A stretch of 64,000 nt of DNA from Candidatus Anaerostipes excrementavium (GCA_019114985.1 DXEM01000031.1:1-64000); one strand, 5' to 3'. Counted from the stretch's first letter, positions 17,266 to 26,634 are shown. Translations and numbers: made by a program. Notes: generated by a model not told the origin, from the sequence alone.

Positions 17266-18448
17266 GATAGGAAGATTTGGAGAGTACGGCGGTCAATATG
17301 TGCCGGAAATCGTGATGAACGCAGTCAATGAGCTGAATGAGGCTTATGAGAAATATAGGAATGATCCGGATTTTTTGAAGGAACTGCATGATTATTACAG
17401 AGAGTATGCTAATCGTCCGTCTCTCCTGTATTATGCGAAAAAAATGACAGAGGATCTGGGTGGAGCGAAGATTTATATGAAAAGAGAGGATCTGAACCAT
17501 ACCGGAGCCCATAAGATCAATAACGTGCTAGGGCAGGCGCTCCTTGCCAAACGAATGGGAAAGAAACGAATCATCGCAGAGACCGGAGCCGGACAGCATG
17601 GTGTGGCGACCGCAACCGCAGCGGCATTGTTTGACATGGAATGTGTAGTATATATGGGCGCGGAAGATGTAAAACGCCAAAGTCTGAATGCTTATCGTAT
17701 GGAGCTTCTCGGAGCAAAAGTCGTTGCAGTAGAAAGCGGCACGAAAACCCTAAAAGATGCCATCAATGAAGCGATGAGAGACTGGGCGACCAACATTGAA
17801 ACAACATTTTACTGTATTGGCTCCGTTATGGGACCTCATCCTTATCCGGCTATGGTAAGGGATTTCCAGAAGATTATTGGAGAAGAGACTAAGAAACAGA
17901 TGCAGGAAAAAGAAGGAAAACTTCCGGATTGTGTTGTAGCCTGCGTCGGCGGGGGATCCAATGCGATGGGAGCTTTTTATGATTTTATCAAGGATGAATC
18001 CGTACGTTTGGTAGGGGCAGAAGCAGCCGGAATGGGTGTGGATACAAACAAACATGCCGCGACCATGACAAAAGGAACCAAAGGCATTTTCCACGGCATG
18101 AAAAGCTATTTCCTTCAAAATGAAGAAGGACAGATCGATCCGGTTTATTCTATTTCCGCCGGACTGGATTACCCGGGAGTCGGACCGGAACATGCGTATT
18201 TAAGAGAAATCGGAAGAGCAGAATATGTAAGCATTACCGATGAGCAGGCAGTCAGAGCTTTTGAATATCTCTCCAAGCTGGAAGGGATCATTCCTGCCAT
18301 TGAATCTTCCCATGCAGTAGCGGCGGCCATGGAGATCGCACCAAAGATGAGCAAAGATGAGACAATGGTCATTTGTTTGTCAGGAAGAGGAGATAAAGAC
18401 GTATACCAGGTAGCAAGATACAGAGGAGTGGAATTAGATGAGAATTAG
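17258..18448 (+). CDS. trpB: tryptophan synthase beta subunit
   Basis: PLP enzyme joining indole with L-serine. The 396-aa protein starts [11 protein letters not shown], the TrpB1 hallmark. HTGAHKINN holds the PLP lysine K86, [10 protein letters not shown] is the indole-channel loop near residue 110, and CVGGGSNA near residue 230 is the phosphate-binding loop. It is the canonical alpha-interacting TrpB1 type rather than TrpB2, in agreement with the adjacent trpA, which it overlaps by 11 nt. Confidence 0.97.
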   Translation: MSKIGRFGEYGGQYVPEIVMNAVNELNEAYEKYRNDPDFLKELHDYYREYANRPSLLYYAKKMTEDLGGAKIYMKREDLNHTGAHKINNVLGQALLAKRMGKKRIIAETGAGQHGVATATAAALFDMECVVYMGAEDVKRQSLNAYRMELLGAKVVAVESGTKTLKDAINEAMRDWATNIETTFYCIGSVMGPHPYPAMVRDFQKIIGEETKKQMQEKEGKLPDCVVACVGGGSNAMGAFYDFIKDESVRLVGAEAAGMGVDTNKHAATMTKGTKGIFHGMKSYFLQNEEGQIDPVYSISAGLDYPGVGPEHAYLREIGRAEYVSITDEQAVRAFEYLSKLEGIIPAIESSHAVAAAMEIAPKMSKDETMVICLSGRGDKDVYQVARYRGVELDEN

Positions 18449-19226
18449 AGAGGCATTTGAGAAAAGAAAGAACAACGGACAAAAAGCGTTGATTACTTAT
18501 ATTGTTTCCGGCGACTATGGATATGAAACGACCAAAGAAAATATCCGGGAGATGGTACGTGCCGGAGCAGATGTTATTGAGATTGGAGTCCCTTTTTCTG
18601 ATCCGATCGCAGAGGGAATCGTGATTCAGGAGGCGAGTCAGCATGCGCTTTCGGAAGGGACGACTTTAAAAGGCATTTTTCAGATGGTAAAAGAATTAAG
18701 AGAAGAGATCAAGGAAACTCCGTTTGTGATGATGATGTACCTAAACAGCATCTATCGTTTCGGAACAAAGAAGTTTTTTGACCTGTGCAGTACATGCGGA
18801 ATTGACGGAGTCATCGTGCCGGATATGCCATATGAAGAAAAAGATGAAATTCAGGGGGAAGCCACAGCTCACCAGATAGACAATATTAGTTTAGTGACAC
18901 CGGCGTCTCACGAAAGAATTTCTATGATTGCAGGAGATGCGGAAGGATTTCTTTATTGTGTTTCCTCAATTGGCGTGACAGGAACAAGAGACGAATTCTC
19001 TACAGATTTTGATGCATTTTTTGATGTCATCAAGAAAAACTCCAAGATTCCTTGTGCAGTCGGTTTCGGAATTTCAGGACCGGAGCAGGCAAAACATATG
19101 AGCCAGTATTGTGACGGAGTCATCGTAGGAAGCGCGATTGTAAAACTTATCAGTCAGCATGGAACCGAAAGTCCGAAACATGTATATGAATTTACTCATA
19201 GTTTAAGGAAAGCCTTGGATGAATAA
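18438..19226 (+). CDS. trpA: tryptophan synthase alpha subunit
   Basis: Cleaves indole-3-glycerol phosphate to indole, which passes to TrpB. A 262-aa TIM barrel with [11 protein letters not shown] (catalytic E48), [12 protein letters not shown] near residue 125, [11 protein letters not shown] near residue 172 and GFGISGPEQ near residue 210. Two departures from the textbook sequence are seen. The carboxylate equivalent to E. coli Asp60 is Glu59 (PIAEG), and the usual F-L-T-A-G-D-P segment reads YIVSGDY. Both changes appear conservative, so activity is expected. Last gene of the T-box-controlled operon. Confidence 0.94.
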   Translation: MRIREAFEKRKNNGQKALITYIVSGDYGYETTKENIREMVRAGADVIEIGVPFSDPIAEGIVIQEASQHALSEGTTLKGIFQMVKELREEIKETPFVMMMYLNSIYRFGTKKFFDLCSTCGIDGVIVPDMPYEEKDEIQGEATAHQIDNISLVTPASHERISMIAGDAEGFLYCVSSIGVTGTRDEFSTDFDAFFDVIKKNSKIPCAVGFGISGPEQAKHMSQYCDGVIVGSAIVKLISQHGTESPKHVYEFTHSLRKALDE

Positions 19227-19240
19227 ATGACAAGGAAAAC

Positions 19241-19269
19241 TTGCTCAGATACTCCCTTTGTTTTACAAT
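19241..19269 (+). promoter_or_regulatory. sigma-A promoter for the aminotransferase-hisC pair
   Basis: TTGCTC (19241-19246), 17-nt spacer, TACAAT (19264-19269), placed 23 nt before the aminotransferase start and just after the trpA stop. It allows expression of the two aminotransferases independent of the T-box. No terminator separates them from trpA. Confidence 0.6.
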
Positions 19270-19292
19270 GAAGTGAGAAAAGGAGAAGAATA

Positions 19293-20480
19293 ATGTTATC
19301 AAAAGAAGTATTAGAATTATCAAAACAACACTCTGTGATTCGTGATATTTTTGAATTCGGAATGCAGCGGGCAAAAGAAGTCGGTGCAGAAAATGTATTT
19401 GATTTCAGCATTGGCAATCCAAGTGTTCCGGCGCCGAAGGAAGTGGATGAGACGGCGATTCGATTCTTAAAGACACTGGATCCGGTCGAAGTTCACGGAT
19501 ATACCAGCAATGCGGGAATCACGGAAGTGCGCAAAGCGGTTGCAGATTCCCTAAACCGCAGATTTGAAACCGATTATACGGAAAATAATGTGTTTATGAC
19601 GATTGGAGCGGCAGCAGCTCTTGGAATTTGCTTTCGTACATTGACAGATGGGCCGGAGGACGAGATTATTACGATAGCGCCGTATTTTCCGGAATATCAG
19701 GTCTATGCCCAGGGAGCGGGATGCAAACTCGTAACGGTCCTGGCAGATACAAAGACATTCCAGATTGATTTTGAGAAACTTGAGAAAGCGATCAATGAAC
19801 ATACAAAAGCTGTCCTGATCAATTCTCCGAATAATCCGACAGGAGTCGTATATTCAGAAGACACGATTCAGAAACTGGCAGACCTGCTGGAACAAAAACA
19901 AAAAGAATACGGGCACAGCATTTATATTATTACCGATGAGCCGTATCGAGAGATTGCTTATGATGGTTTTGAGGTACCTCATGTACCAAAGTATTATAAA
20001 AACACATTGGTGGGATATTCTTTCAGTAAATCCTTGTCACTGCCGGGAGAGCGTGTGGGATATATTGTTGCACCATCCGAGGCGGAAGATTTTGACGATT
20101 TGATTCCATCGTTTATTGCCGCAGGAAGACTTCTGTCCTTCGTAAGTGTCCCGAGCCTGTATCAAAAGGTGATCGGTGAATGTGTGGATTTGACTTCTGA
20201 TATTTCCATCTATCAGAAGAATAAAGATTTGTTCTATCACGCATTGATCGATATGGGATATGAATGTGTAGAGCCGGGAGGAGCGTTCTATTTGTTCCCG
20301 AAAGCATTGGAAGAAGATGCCAACGCATTTTGCGAGCGAGCGAAAAAATATGATCTGCTGATTGTACCCGGAGATAGTTTTGGCTGTCCCGGCTATGTAA
20401 GGGTGTCTTACTGTGTGCCGACAGAGAGGATTGAAAAAGCCCTTCCGCTTTTCCAAAAACTGAGAGATGAATATCGTTAG
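19293..20480 (+). CDS. class I/II PLP-dependent aminotransferase (AspC-like)
   Basis: A 395-aa fold-type I aminotransferase. FDFSIGNPSVPAP near residue 37, NSPNNPTG near residue 175 (cofactor-contacting Asn), ITDEPYREI near residue 212 and SFSKSLSLPGERVGY with the Schiff-base lysine near residue 240 are typical of aspartate/aromatic aminotransferases. Its position directly after trpA and before hisC suggests an amino donor role in aromatic or aspartate metabolism, but substrate specificity cannot be read. AAAGGAGAAG precedes the ATG. Confidence 0.85.
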   Translation: MLSKEVLELSKQHSVIRDIFEFGMQRAKEVGAENVFDFSIGNPSVPAPKEVDETAIRFLKTLDPVEVHGYTSNAGITEVRKAVADSLNRRFETDYTENNVFMTIGAAAALGICFRTLTDGPEDEIITIAPYFPEYQVYAQGAGCKLVTVLADTKTFQIDFEKLEKAINEHTKAVLINSPNNPTGVVYSEDTIQKLADLLEQKQKEYGHSIYIITDEPYREIAYDGFEVPHVPKYYKNTLVGYSFSKSLSLPGERVGYIVAPSEAEDFDDLIPSFIAAGRLLSFVSVPSLYQKVIGECVDLTSDISIYQKNKDLFYHALIDMGYECVEPGGAFYLFPKALEEDANAFCERAKKYDLLIVPGDSFGCPGYVRVSYCVPTERIEKALPLFQKLRDEYR

Positions 20481-20493
20481 ACAGGAGAAATGT

Positions 20494-21543
20494 ATGAGCA
20501 GTTGGAGAGATAATATACGCAAAGTCGAACCCTACACACCGGGCGAGCAGCCAAAGGAAGATGGGGTTATTAAATTAAATACCAATGAAAATCCGTATCC
20601 GCCGTCTCCGAAAGCATTGGAGGCAGCTGCTGAGATCCGTAATTTAAGGAAGTATCCGGATCCTGCGGCGACAAAATTAACCAATGCCATTGCTTCCTAC
20701 CATGGCGTTCCAAAAGAGCAGGTGTTTGTGGGAGTCGGATCGGATGATGTTTTGGCCGTGGCATTTATGACATTTTTTAACAGTGAGAAACCGATTCTGT
20801 TCCCGGATATTACTTATTCATTTTATCCGGTCTGGGCAGAACTTTTTGGGATTCCTTATGAGAAAAAGCCGTTGAATTCACAATTTCAGATTGAGCCCAA
20901 AGACTATTTCGGAGAAAACGGAGGCGTGGTATTTCCAAATCCGAATGCTCCGACAGGAATCTATATGCCTCTTGAGGAAGTAGAAGAGATTTTGGAGCAT
21001 AATCGGGATGTGGCTGTGATCGTAGATGAAGCATACATCGATTTCGGAGGAGTATCTGCAAAAACATTAACAGAAAAATATGATAATTTGTTAGTCGTTC
21101 AGACTTATTCCAAATCTCGTTCTATGGCAGGTCTTCGAATCGGATATGCTATTGGAAATCAGGAGCTGATTCAGGCGATGAATGATGTGAAATACTCCTA
21201 CAATTCCTATACCATGAACGAGCCGTCGATTCTTATGGGAGCGGCTGTGCTGGAGGATGAGGCATATTTCCAGGAGACGAGAAAGAAGATCATCGATACG
21301 AGAGAATGGTTCAAAGAGGAAATGAGAAAATTAGGATTCACGTTCCCGGATTCCAAGGCGAATTTTATATTTGCATCTCATGAACGAATTACAGCCAAAG
21401 AGCTGTTTCAGGCGGCCAAGGAACAAAAAATTTATGTAAGATACTTTGATCAGCCGAGGATCAATAACTATCTAAGGATTACCATTGGAACAAGAGAAGA
21501 AATGGAGACATTGCTTCGTTTTTTCAAAGAATATATAGGTTAA
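20494..21543 (+). CDS. hisC: histidinol-phosphate aminotransferase
   Basis: Transaminates imidazole-acetol phosphate in histidine synthesis; several homologues also accept aromatic keto acids. The 349-aa protein has KLNTNENPYPPSP near residue 30, FPNPNAPTG near residue 145, VDEAYIDFGG near residue 175 and TYSKSRSMAGLRIGY with the PLP lysine near residue 205. I chose ATG 20494 because AGGAG (20483-20487) precedes it; the upstream ATG 20467 lies inside the previous gene. No other his genes are in the window, and the gene follows trp as in the B. subtilis trp-hisC supraoperon. Confidence 0.88.
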   Translation: MSSWRDNIRKVEPYTPGEQPKEDGVIKLNTNENPYPPSPKALEAAAEIRNLRKYPDPAATKLTNAIASYHGVPKEQVFVGVGSDDVLAVAFMTFFNSEKPILFPDITYSFYPVWAELFGIPYEKKPLNSQFQIEPKDYFGENGGVVFPNPNAPTGIYMPLEEVEEILEHNRDVAVIVDEAYIDFGGVSAKTLTEKYDNLLVVQTYSKSRSMAGLRIGYAIGNQELIQAMNDVKYSYNSYTMNEPSILMGAAVLEDEAYFQETRKKIIDTREWFKEEMRKLGFTFPDSKANFIFASHERITAKELFQAAKEQKIYVRYFDQPRINNYLRITIGTREEMETLLRFFKEYIG

Positions 21544-21548
21544 AATCA

Positions 21549-21586
21549 GAAGGAAATTTTCTGTCAGGGAAATTTCCTTCTTCTCT
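21549..21586 (+). terminator. terminator after hisC
   Basis: A perfect 11-bp stem (GAAGGAAATTT at 21549-21559 with its complement at 21570-21580, 10-nt loop) is followed by a pyrimidine-rich TTCTCTT tract. Confidence 0.75.
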
Positions 21587-21598
21587 TAGATAAAAGAC

Positions 21599-21627
21599 TT
21601 GAAAACGCTTGTAAATTGATTTAGAAT
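21599..21627 (+). promoter_or_regulatory. sigma-A promoter for the DUF5688 gene
   Basis: TTGAAA (21599-21604), 17-nt spacer, TAGAAT (21622-21627), just downstream of the hisC terminator and about 105 nt before the start codon. Confidence 0.6.
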
Positions 21628-21731
21628 ATGAATTGGAAAATATTTACAACAACGAAAAAACATGAAGGAACTGGCAGAGCCAGGAGGGGGTATGACATGA
21701 GTTTTTCGACCTTTTGGGAAAGGAGAACGTC

Positions 21732-22634
21732 ATGTTGAATGAAAAAGAATTTTATGGGTATGTGCAGGAGCATATTTTGGAGTATGTCAGGGAGCCGGCC
21801 GGCAAAGTGGTAAAAGTCCAGCGGATCTGTAAGAATAATCAGGTTTTTATGGCAGGGATGTCGATCGGGGATGGGAAAGAGAGTTTGCAGCCGGTATTGT
21901 ATCTGGAACCATATTATCAGCAATATAAAGATGGGAATCGTTTTTCCGAGATTCTGGCAAGAATCAGTGCAGATTATGAAGAATGCAGTCTTGGATTCGC
22001 GCTGGAGGAGGAGCGGATTAAGGATTATGATTTTATCAGAGACAAACTTTTCTTTCGCTTGGTTCATTTTGATAAGAATCGTGAGATACTGGAATTTTGT
22101 CCTTATGATCGGATCGAAGATCTGGCGGTTACTTATCGCTGGATAGCCTATCGCAATGAGGACGGCATGGCAAGCGCAATGATTCGCAGAAAAGATCTTG
22201 AGATGTGGGGCATTTCAGAAGAACAGATAAAGCAGGATGCAAGAGCAAATACAGAAAAGATGTTTCCGTCTTCGATTAAAAAAATTGAGAACGTGATACC
22301 AATAGAGATTGAAACAGGGAATCTTCCGATCTTTGTTTTGTCCAATGGTGATTATATGAATGGGGCTTCGGCTATGGTGTATGATAAGGTACTTTATGAT
22401 TTTGCTTCCACGATGGGAGAGAACCTTTATATTCTTCCAAGCAGCATTCATGAGGTAATTTTGCTGTTGGAACGAGATGCCGGAGATATCAGAGAATTAT
22501 CTTATATGGTGAAGGAAACGAACCGAACGGTCGTAGATCCTGAAGAGGTTTTATCGGATCACGTCTATTATTATGACAGACGAGAAGACAAGATCCGCAT
22601 CGCAGATGACGCAGGCTGGACGGACAAGATGTGA
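21732..22634 (+). CDS. DUF5688 family protein
   Basis: A 300-aa soluble protein without signal peptide or membrane segment. The N-terminal EFYGYVQEHILEYV...V.RICKNNQV...GMSI pattern and the final YYYDRREDKIRI segment are typical of DUF5688 proteins, which are frequent in Lachnospiraceae, often in multiple copies, and have no known function. A VLSNGDYMNGASAMVY segment near residue 200 is well conserved in the group. ATG 21732 is supported by AGGAGA at 21721-21726. Its promoter is at 21599-21627. Confidence 0.75.
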   Translation: MLNEKEFYGYVQEHILEYVREPAGKVVKVQRICKNNQVFMAGMSIGDGKESLQPVLYLEPYYQQYKDGNRFSEILARISADYEECSLGFALEEERIKDYDFIRDKLFFRLVHFDKNREILEFCPYDRIEDLAVTYRWIAYRNEDGMASAMIRRKDLEMWGISEEQIKQDARANTEKMFPSSIKKIENVIPIEIETGNLPIFVLSNGDYMNGASAMVYDKVLYDFASTMGENLYILPSSIHEVILLLERDAGDIRELSYMVKETNRTVVDPEEVLSDHVYYYDRREDKIRIADDAGWTDKM

Positions 22635-22717
22635 TGCGGTATAATAAGCAGGACAAAAGACGTTCAAGGACATGGAGAAGGAAGAGATACTAAGATGACG
22701 AGGAGTGAAGACTGCAT

Positions 22718-23863
22718 ATGAAACGTTGGGAAATATATCTGGATATAATTATGGAACTGCTGGTAATTGCCGTAGGTGCCATATTACTCATTTTTGCGGT
22801 TCCAAAATGTTTGGGGTTTTTTTGGCCGTTCGTGGCAGGATGGATTATTGCGCTGATTGCTCACCCTGTGATTGAATATTTGGAAAAGAAGATAAAGCTT
22901 CCCAAGAAGTTTGGTTCCATGATCTTAATTGCTGCTGTCATTACCGGGATTATTGCCCTGTTTTATCTGTTTATCCGAGGAATTGTGGGACAGGTGATAT
23001 TGTTCATTCAGGGATTTCCGGATTTTCAAAAAGATGCGATTCACCAATTTGAGTTCTTTCGTCAGAAGATGGAATATCTATTGGAAATGCTGCCTCCGGC
23101 AGTAGAGAACCAGTTGGATCATGCTGCGCAGTCGATTGGAAGCGGGATTGCCGGCCTTGTTTCTAGTATAGGAAATTATGGTATGTCTCACGCCGGAAGT
23201 ATGGCAAAAGGCATGACAAATGGCCTGATTGGCGTTGTTGTTATGTTCTTTTCTGCCTATATGTTTTTAATCGATCGGGAAAAAATTGTGAAATGGTACA
23301 ATAGAACGATTCCGAAAGTCGTAAAACATAAGATCGATATCTTTTTGCACAATACGCTGGGTGTTTTGGGCAGCTATTGTCTGGCGCAGATTAAGATTAT
23401 GTTCATTATCATTGCTATCTTGTGGATCGGTTTTAAGATCGCCGGTATCAGCTATGCTTTTCTGTTTTCCGTCTTAATCGGGATTGTTGATATTTTTCCG
23501 ATTCTTGGAACAGGGACGGTGATTATTCCTTGGGCATTGTTCTGTATTGTTACGGGAGATCTCAAAAGAGCTGTTATATTATTGATCGTTTATGCAATCT
23601 GTCTGGTATTAAAACAGGTCCTTCAGCCAAAGATGATGGGAGACAGCATGGGGATTTCCGCAATGACGACGATCTTTCTCATCTATATTGGATGGAAGCT
23701 CGGAGGCCTTGGCGGTATGCTGCTTGCGCTGATCATCGGCATGTTCGTGATTAATTTATATCGTCTTGGTATTTTTGATCGTAAGATTAATTTCTTTCGG
23801 CGAAGACTTGAGATGCTGACAGCAAACAGTGAAACAGAAGAGATGGAAAAGGAGAAAGAATAA
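22718..23863 (+). CDS. AI-2E family transporter (YtvI-like)
   Basis: A 381-aa polytopic membrane protein with seven or eight hydrophobic segments. The pattern is an N-terminal pair, a long soluble amphipathic stretch (about residues 95-150), then a C-terminal cluster with GIVDIFPILGTGTVIIPWAL near residue 258 and VLKQVLQPKMMGDSMGI near residue 295. These are signatures of the AI-2E (PerM/TqsA/YtvI) family. Clostridial members are often labelled sporulation protein YtvI, but nothing here shows a sporulation promoter. The substrate is unknown. It ends 3 nt before thyA. Confidence 0.82.
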   Translation: MKRWEIYLDIIMELLVIAVGAILLIFAVPKCLGFFWPFVAGWIIALIAHPVIEYLEKKIKLPKKFGSMILIAAVITGIIALFYLFIRGIVGQVILFIQGFPDFQKDAIHQFEFFRQKMEYLLEMLPPAVENQLDHAAQSIGSGIAGLVSSIGNYGMSHAGSMAKGMTNGLIGVVVMFFSAYMFLIDREKIVKWYNRTIPKVVKHKIDIFLHNTLGVLGSYCLAQIKIMFIIIAILWIGFKIAGISYAFLFSVLIGIVDIFPILGTGTVIIPWALFCIVTGDLKRAVILLIVYAICLVLKQVLQPKMMGDSMGISAMTTIFLIYIGWKLGGLGGMLLALIIGMFVINLYRLGIFDRKINFFRRRLEMLTANSETEEMEKEKE

Positions 23864-23866
23864 GAA

Positions 23867-24715
23867 ATGAGTTACGCAGATCAGCTTTTTATTAATATGT
23901 GCAAAGATATTTTGGAGAATGGGACCAGCACGGAGGGGGAAAAGGTTCGGCCTCATTGGGCAGATGGAACATCTGCCTATACGATCAAACAGTTCGGAGT
24001 TGTGAATCGATATGATCTGTCCAAAGAATTTCCTGCACTGACTTTAAGAAAGACTTATGTAAAATCTGCCATTGATGAGCTGCTTTGGATTTGGCAGAGA
24101 AAATCCAATAATGTCAACGATCTGAAAAGCAATATTTGGAATGAGTGGGCAGATGAAGACGGATCCATCGGGAAGGCTTACGGCTATCAGATGGGAGTCA
24201 AGCATCAATATGCAGAAGGACAGATGGATCAGGTAGATAGAGTCATCTATGATTTGAAGCATAATCCTTACAGCCGTCGAATTATGACGAACATTTACGT
24301 ACATCAGGATCTTCACGAGATGAATCTGTACCCTTGTGCCTACAGTATGACGTTTAATGTGACGAAGAAACCGGGGCATGACAAGTTAACATTGAATGCG
24401 ATCTTAAATCAGAGATCTCAGGATATTCTAACTGCGAATAACTGGAATGTTGTGCAATATTCCGTTTTGGTCTATATGCTGGCTCAGGTATGCGGTATGG
24501 AACCGGGAGAATTCGTCCATGTCATTGCGGACGCTCATATTTATGACAGACATATACCAATCATCAAAGAATTGATTCAGAGAGAGACTTATCCGGCGCC
24601 GAAATTCTGGATGAATCCGGAAGTCAAAGACTTCTATGAATTTACGTTAGATGATTTCAAAGTAGAAGATTACCGGACCGGGGAACAGATCAAAGATATA
24701 CCGGTCGCAATCTAG
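23867..24715 (+). CDS. thyA: thymidylate synthase
   Basis: Methylates dUMP to dTMP with methylene-tetrahydrofolate. The 282-aa protein has catalytic Cys157 in LYPCAYS, QRSQDILTANNWN near residue 187 (dUMP binding), and EFVHVIADAHIYDRH near residue 215. The nucleophile loop reads PCAYS where E. coli-type ThyA has PCH, a variant I associate with a Gram-positive clade. It lies 9 nt before dfrA, the enzyme that regenerates its folate cofactor, in a classic thyA-folA pair. Confidence 0.93.
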   Translation: MSYADQLFINMCKDILENGTSTEGEKVRPHWADGTSAYTIKQFGVVNRYDLSKEFPALTLRKTYVKSAIDELLWIWQRKSNNVNDLKSNIWNEWADEDGSIGKAYGYQMGVKHQYAEGQMDQVDRVIYDLKHNPYSRRIMTNIYVHQDLHEMNLYPCAYSMTFNVTKKPGHDKLTLNAILNQRSQDILTANNWNVVQYSVLVYMLAQVCGMEPGEFVHVIADAHIYDRHIPIIKELIQRETYPAPKFWMNPEVKDFYEFTLDDFKVEDYRTGEQIKDIPVAI

Positions 24716-24724
24716 GAGGATATT

Positions 24725-25231
24725 ATGAATTTAATCGTAAATGCAGATAAGAATTGGGGAATTGGAAAGAACAATGAACTTTTGATCCGAATTCCCAATG
24801 ATATGAAAATGTTTCGTGCAGCAACCATTGGAAAAGTCGTTGTAATGGGGAGGAAGACATTGGAAAGCTTTCCCAATGGAATGCCGCTTCCAAAGAGAAC
24901 CAATATTGTTCTGACAAGAAATAAGGATTACGAGGCAAAAGGCGCTGTAATCGTCCATACAAAAGAAGAATTGCTGGAAGAATTGAAAAAATATCCGCAG
25001 GAAGATATTTTTATCATTGGCGGAGAAAGTGTTTACCGTATGATGCTTCCATATTGTACGACGGCCTATGTAACGAGGACGGATTATGTCTATGATGCGG
25101 ACACATATTTTCCGGATCTTGATAAAGCTAAAGACTGGGCGCTGATCGAAGAAGGAGAAGAGGAAACATATTTTGATATTGAGTATAGGTTTACAAAATA
25201 TAAAAAAATAGAAACAATACTTGACATATGA
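24725..25231 (+). CDS. dfrA: dihydrofolate reductase
   Basis: Regenerates tetrahydrofolate from the dihydrofolate produced by ThyA; the target of trimethoprim. It is 168 aa. NLIVNADKNWGIGKNNEL is the N-terminal Met20-loop region, the catalytic acid is Asp26 in IPNDMK, VVMGRKTLESFP near residue 40 binds NADPH, and IFIIGGESVYRMMLP near residue 98 is the second nucleotide loop. AGGAGGA precedes the ATG. The downstream ilvE promoter overlaps its stop codon. Confidence 0.94.
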   Translation: MNLIVNADKNWGIGKNNELLIRIPNDMKMFRAATIGKVVVMGRKTLESFPNGMPLPKRTNIVLTRNKDYEAKGAVIVHTKEELLEELKKYPQEDIFIIGGESVYRMMLPYCTTAYVTRTDYVYDADTYFPDLDKAKDWALIEEGEEETYFDIEYRFTKYKKIETILDI

Positions 25232-25249
25232 AAAAAAAAGTTTCACAAT
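25221..25249 (+). promoter_or_regulatory. sigma-A promoter of ilvE
   Basis: TTGACA (25221-25226, inside the last codons of dfrA), 17-nt spacer with an A-tract, then CACAAT (25244-25249). It starts ilvE independently of thyA-dfrA. Confidence 0.6.
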
Positions 25250-25277
25250 ATAAAAAAATACAAATAGGAAGGAAGAG

Positions 25278-26354
25278 ATGAGGATGTTAGACATCAAAGT
25301 TAACAAAATAGAAACTCCAAAAGCAAAACCTGCAGAAGATGATCCTTTATTGTTCGGAACCATCTTTACAGATCATATGTTTGTTATGGATTATGCGGAG
25401 GGAAAAGGATGGTATGATCCGCGAATCGTGCCATATGGTGATATTTCATTACCGCCGGCTGCTACGATTTTCCATTATGGACAGGGTGTTTTTGAAGGGT
25501 TAAAGGCTTATAATGGAGTGGATGGAAGTGTTCATCTGTTCCGTCCGGATATGAATGCAAAACGTTCCAACCGTTCATCAGATCGTTTGTGTATTCCGGA
25601 GATCCCGGAAGAAGATTTTGTCCAGGCAATCAAAGAACTGGTGGAACTTGATAAAGACTGGATTCCAAACGAGCCGGATCATTCTTTGTACATCCGCCCG
25701 TTCATTATCGGTACAGATCCGTTCTTAGGTCTTCGTACTTCTGCATATTATAAGTTTATCGTAATTTTGTCTCCAGTTGGACCATACTATCCGGAAGGAT
25801 TGGATCCGGTAGGAATTTGGATCGAAGATGATTACGTAAGAGCTGTCAAAGGCGGAATCGGAGAAGCTAAGACAGGAGGAAACTATGCAGCAAGTATTCT
25901 GTCACAGGTAAAAGCTCATGACGAAGGATATTCTCAGGTATTATGGCTGGATGGTGTCCACAGAAAATACATAGAAGAAGTCGGAGCTATGAACATTTTC
26001 TTTAAGATCAACGGAAAAGTAGTAACTCCAATGCTGAATGGAAGTATCCTTCCGGGAATCACAAGAGATACCGTGATCCAGCTTTGCAAGGAATGGGGAT
26101 ATGAAGTAGTCGAGAAGCGAATTGATATTGCTGAGATTGAAGAAGCATGGAAGAACGGAACCCTGGAAGAAGTATGGGGAACCGGAACAGCAGCTGTAAT
26201 CTCTCCGGTTGGAAAACTTCGCAAGGGTGACGAGATCATGCAGATCCAGGATGGAGGAATCGGAGAACTGAGCCAGAAGCTGTATGACACAGTAACCGGA
26301 ATCCAGCTTGGCAAAGTGGAAGATACACATGGATGGATTGTAAAGATCGATTAG
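25278..26354 (+). CDS. ilvE: branched-chain amino acid aminotransferase
   Basis: Final transamination in valine, leucine and isoleucine synthesis. This is a 358-aa fold-type IV PLP enzyme of the longer (group II, BCAT) type. FHYGQGVFEGLKAY near residue 70, RPDMNAKRSNRSSDR near residue 91, the PLP lysine in KGGIGEAKTGGNYAAS near residue 197, and EVGAMNIFF near residue 235 match IlvE. GGAAGG precedes ATG 25278; ATG 25284 is an in-frame alternative. It is monocistronic, with its own promoter and a strong terminator. Confidence 0.95.
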   Translation: MRMLDIKVNKIETPKAKPAEDDPLLFGTIFTDHMFVMDYAEGKGWYDPRIVPYGDISLPPAATIFHYGQGVFEGLKAYNGVDGSVHLFRPDMNAKRSNRSSDRLCIPEIPEEDFVQAIKELVELDKDWIPNEPDHSLYIRPFIIGTDPFLGLRTSAYYKFIVILSPVGPYYPEGLDPVGIWIEDDYVRAVKGGIGEAKTGGNYAASILSQVKAHDEGYSQVLWLDGVHRKYIEEVGAMNIFFKINGKVVTPMLNGSILPGITRDTVIQLCKEWGYEVVEKRIDIAEIEEAWKNGTLEEVWGTGTAAVISPVGKLRKGDEIMQIQDGGIGELSQKLYDTVTGIQLGKVEDTHGWIVKID

Positions 26355-26377
26355 TAAAAAATGAAAAATATACAGTG

Positions 26378-26419
26378 AAAGATGCCGCAGGAGATAGATT
26401 TCTTCTGCGGCATCTTTTT
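26378..26419 (+). terminator. terminator after ilvE
   Basis: A 13-bp GC-rich stem (AAAGATGCCGCAG at 26378-26390 with its complement at 26405-26417) ends in a TTTTT tract. Confidence 0.92.
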
Positions 26420-26548
26420 GGGATTATGAGAGGACATATCATTGCTGACAATATACCAGTGAAAAAATTAGTAATTATCGTGTAAATTAGTAAATTCAAA
26501 AAAATTTATATAATTATAGATATTATTGCAATAATGTTATATGATTGA

Positions 26549-26598
26549 GATGGAGAAACCATCGTTTATGGCAGTCGAATTTACGGGTGAATCCATAA
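26549..26598 (+). promoter_or_regulatory. candidate structured 5' leader of the FN3 L,D-transpeptidase
   Basis: Two hairpins sit in the otherwise AT-rich 280-nt gap: GATGG/CCATC (26549-26553 with 26559-26563) and TTATGG/CCATAA (26566-26571 with 26593-26598). The blocks GGAGAAACCA and GGGTGAATCC resemble the GGGGAACCA and GGGGUGAAUCC blocks of ydaO (c-di-AMP) riboswitches, but the remaining ydaO elements are not apparent before the start codon. Upstream, TATAAT at 26509-26514 may be a -10 box, with a poor -35. Confidence 0.3.
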
Positions 26599-26634
26599 TG
26601 TTTAAGCATATATAATTGAAAAGAGGAGGTTTTC

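Noticed and set aside
26420-26634. c-di-GMP class I or II riboswitch
   Set aside because: The conserved GNRA-receptor and GGGACGCAAAGCC-like blocks of class I and the class II pseudoknot elements are absent.
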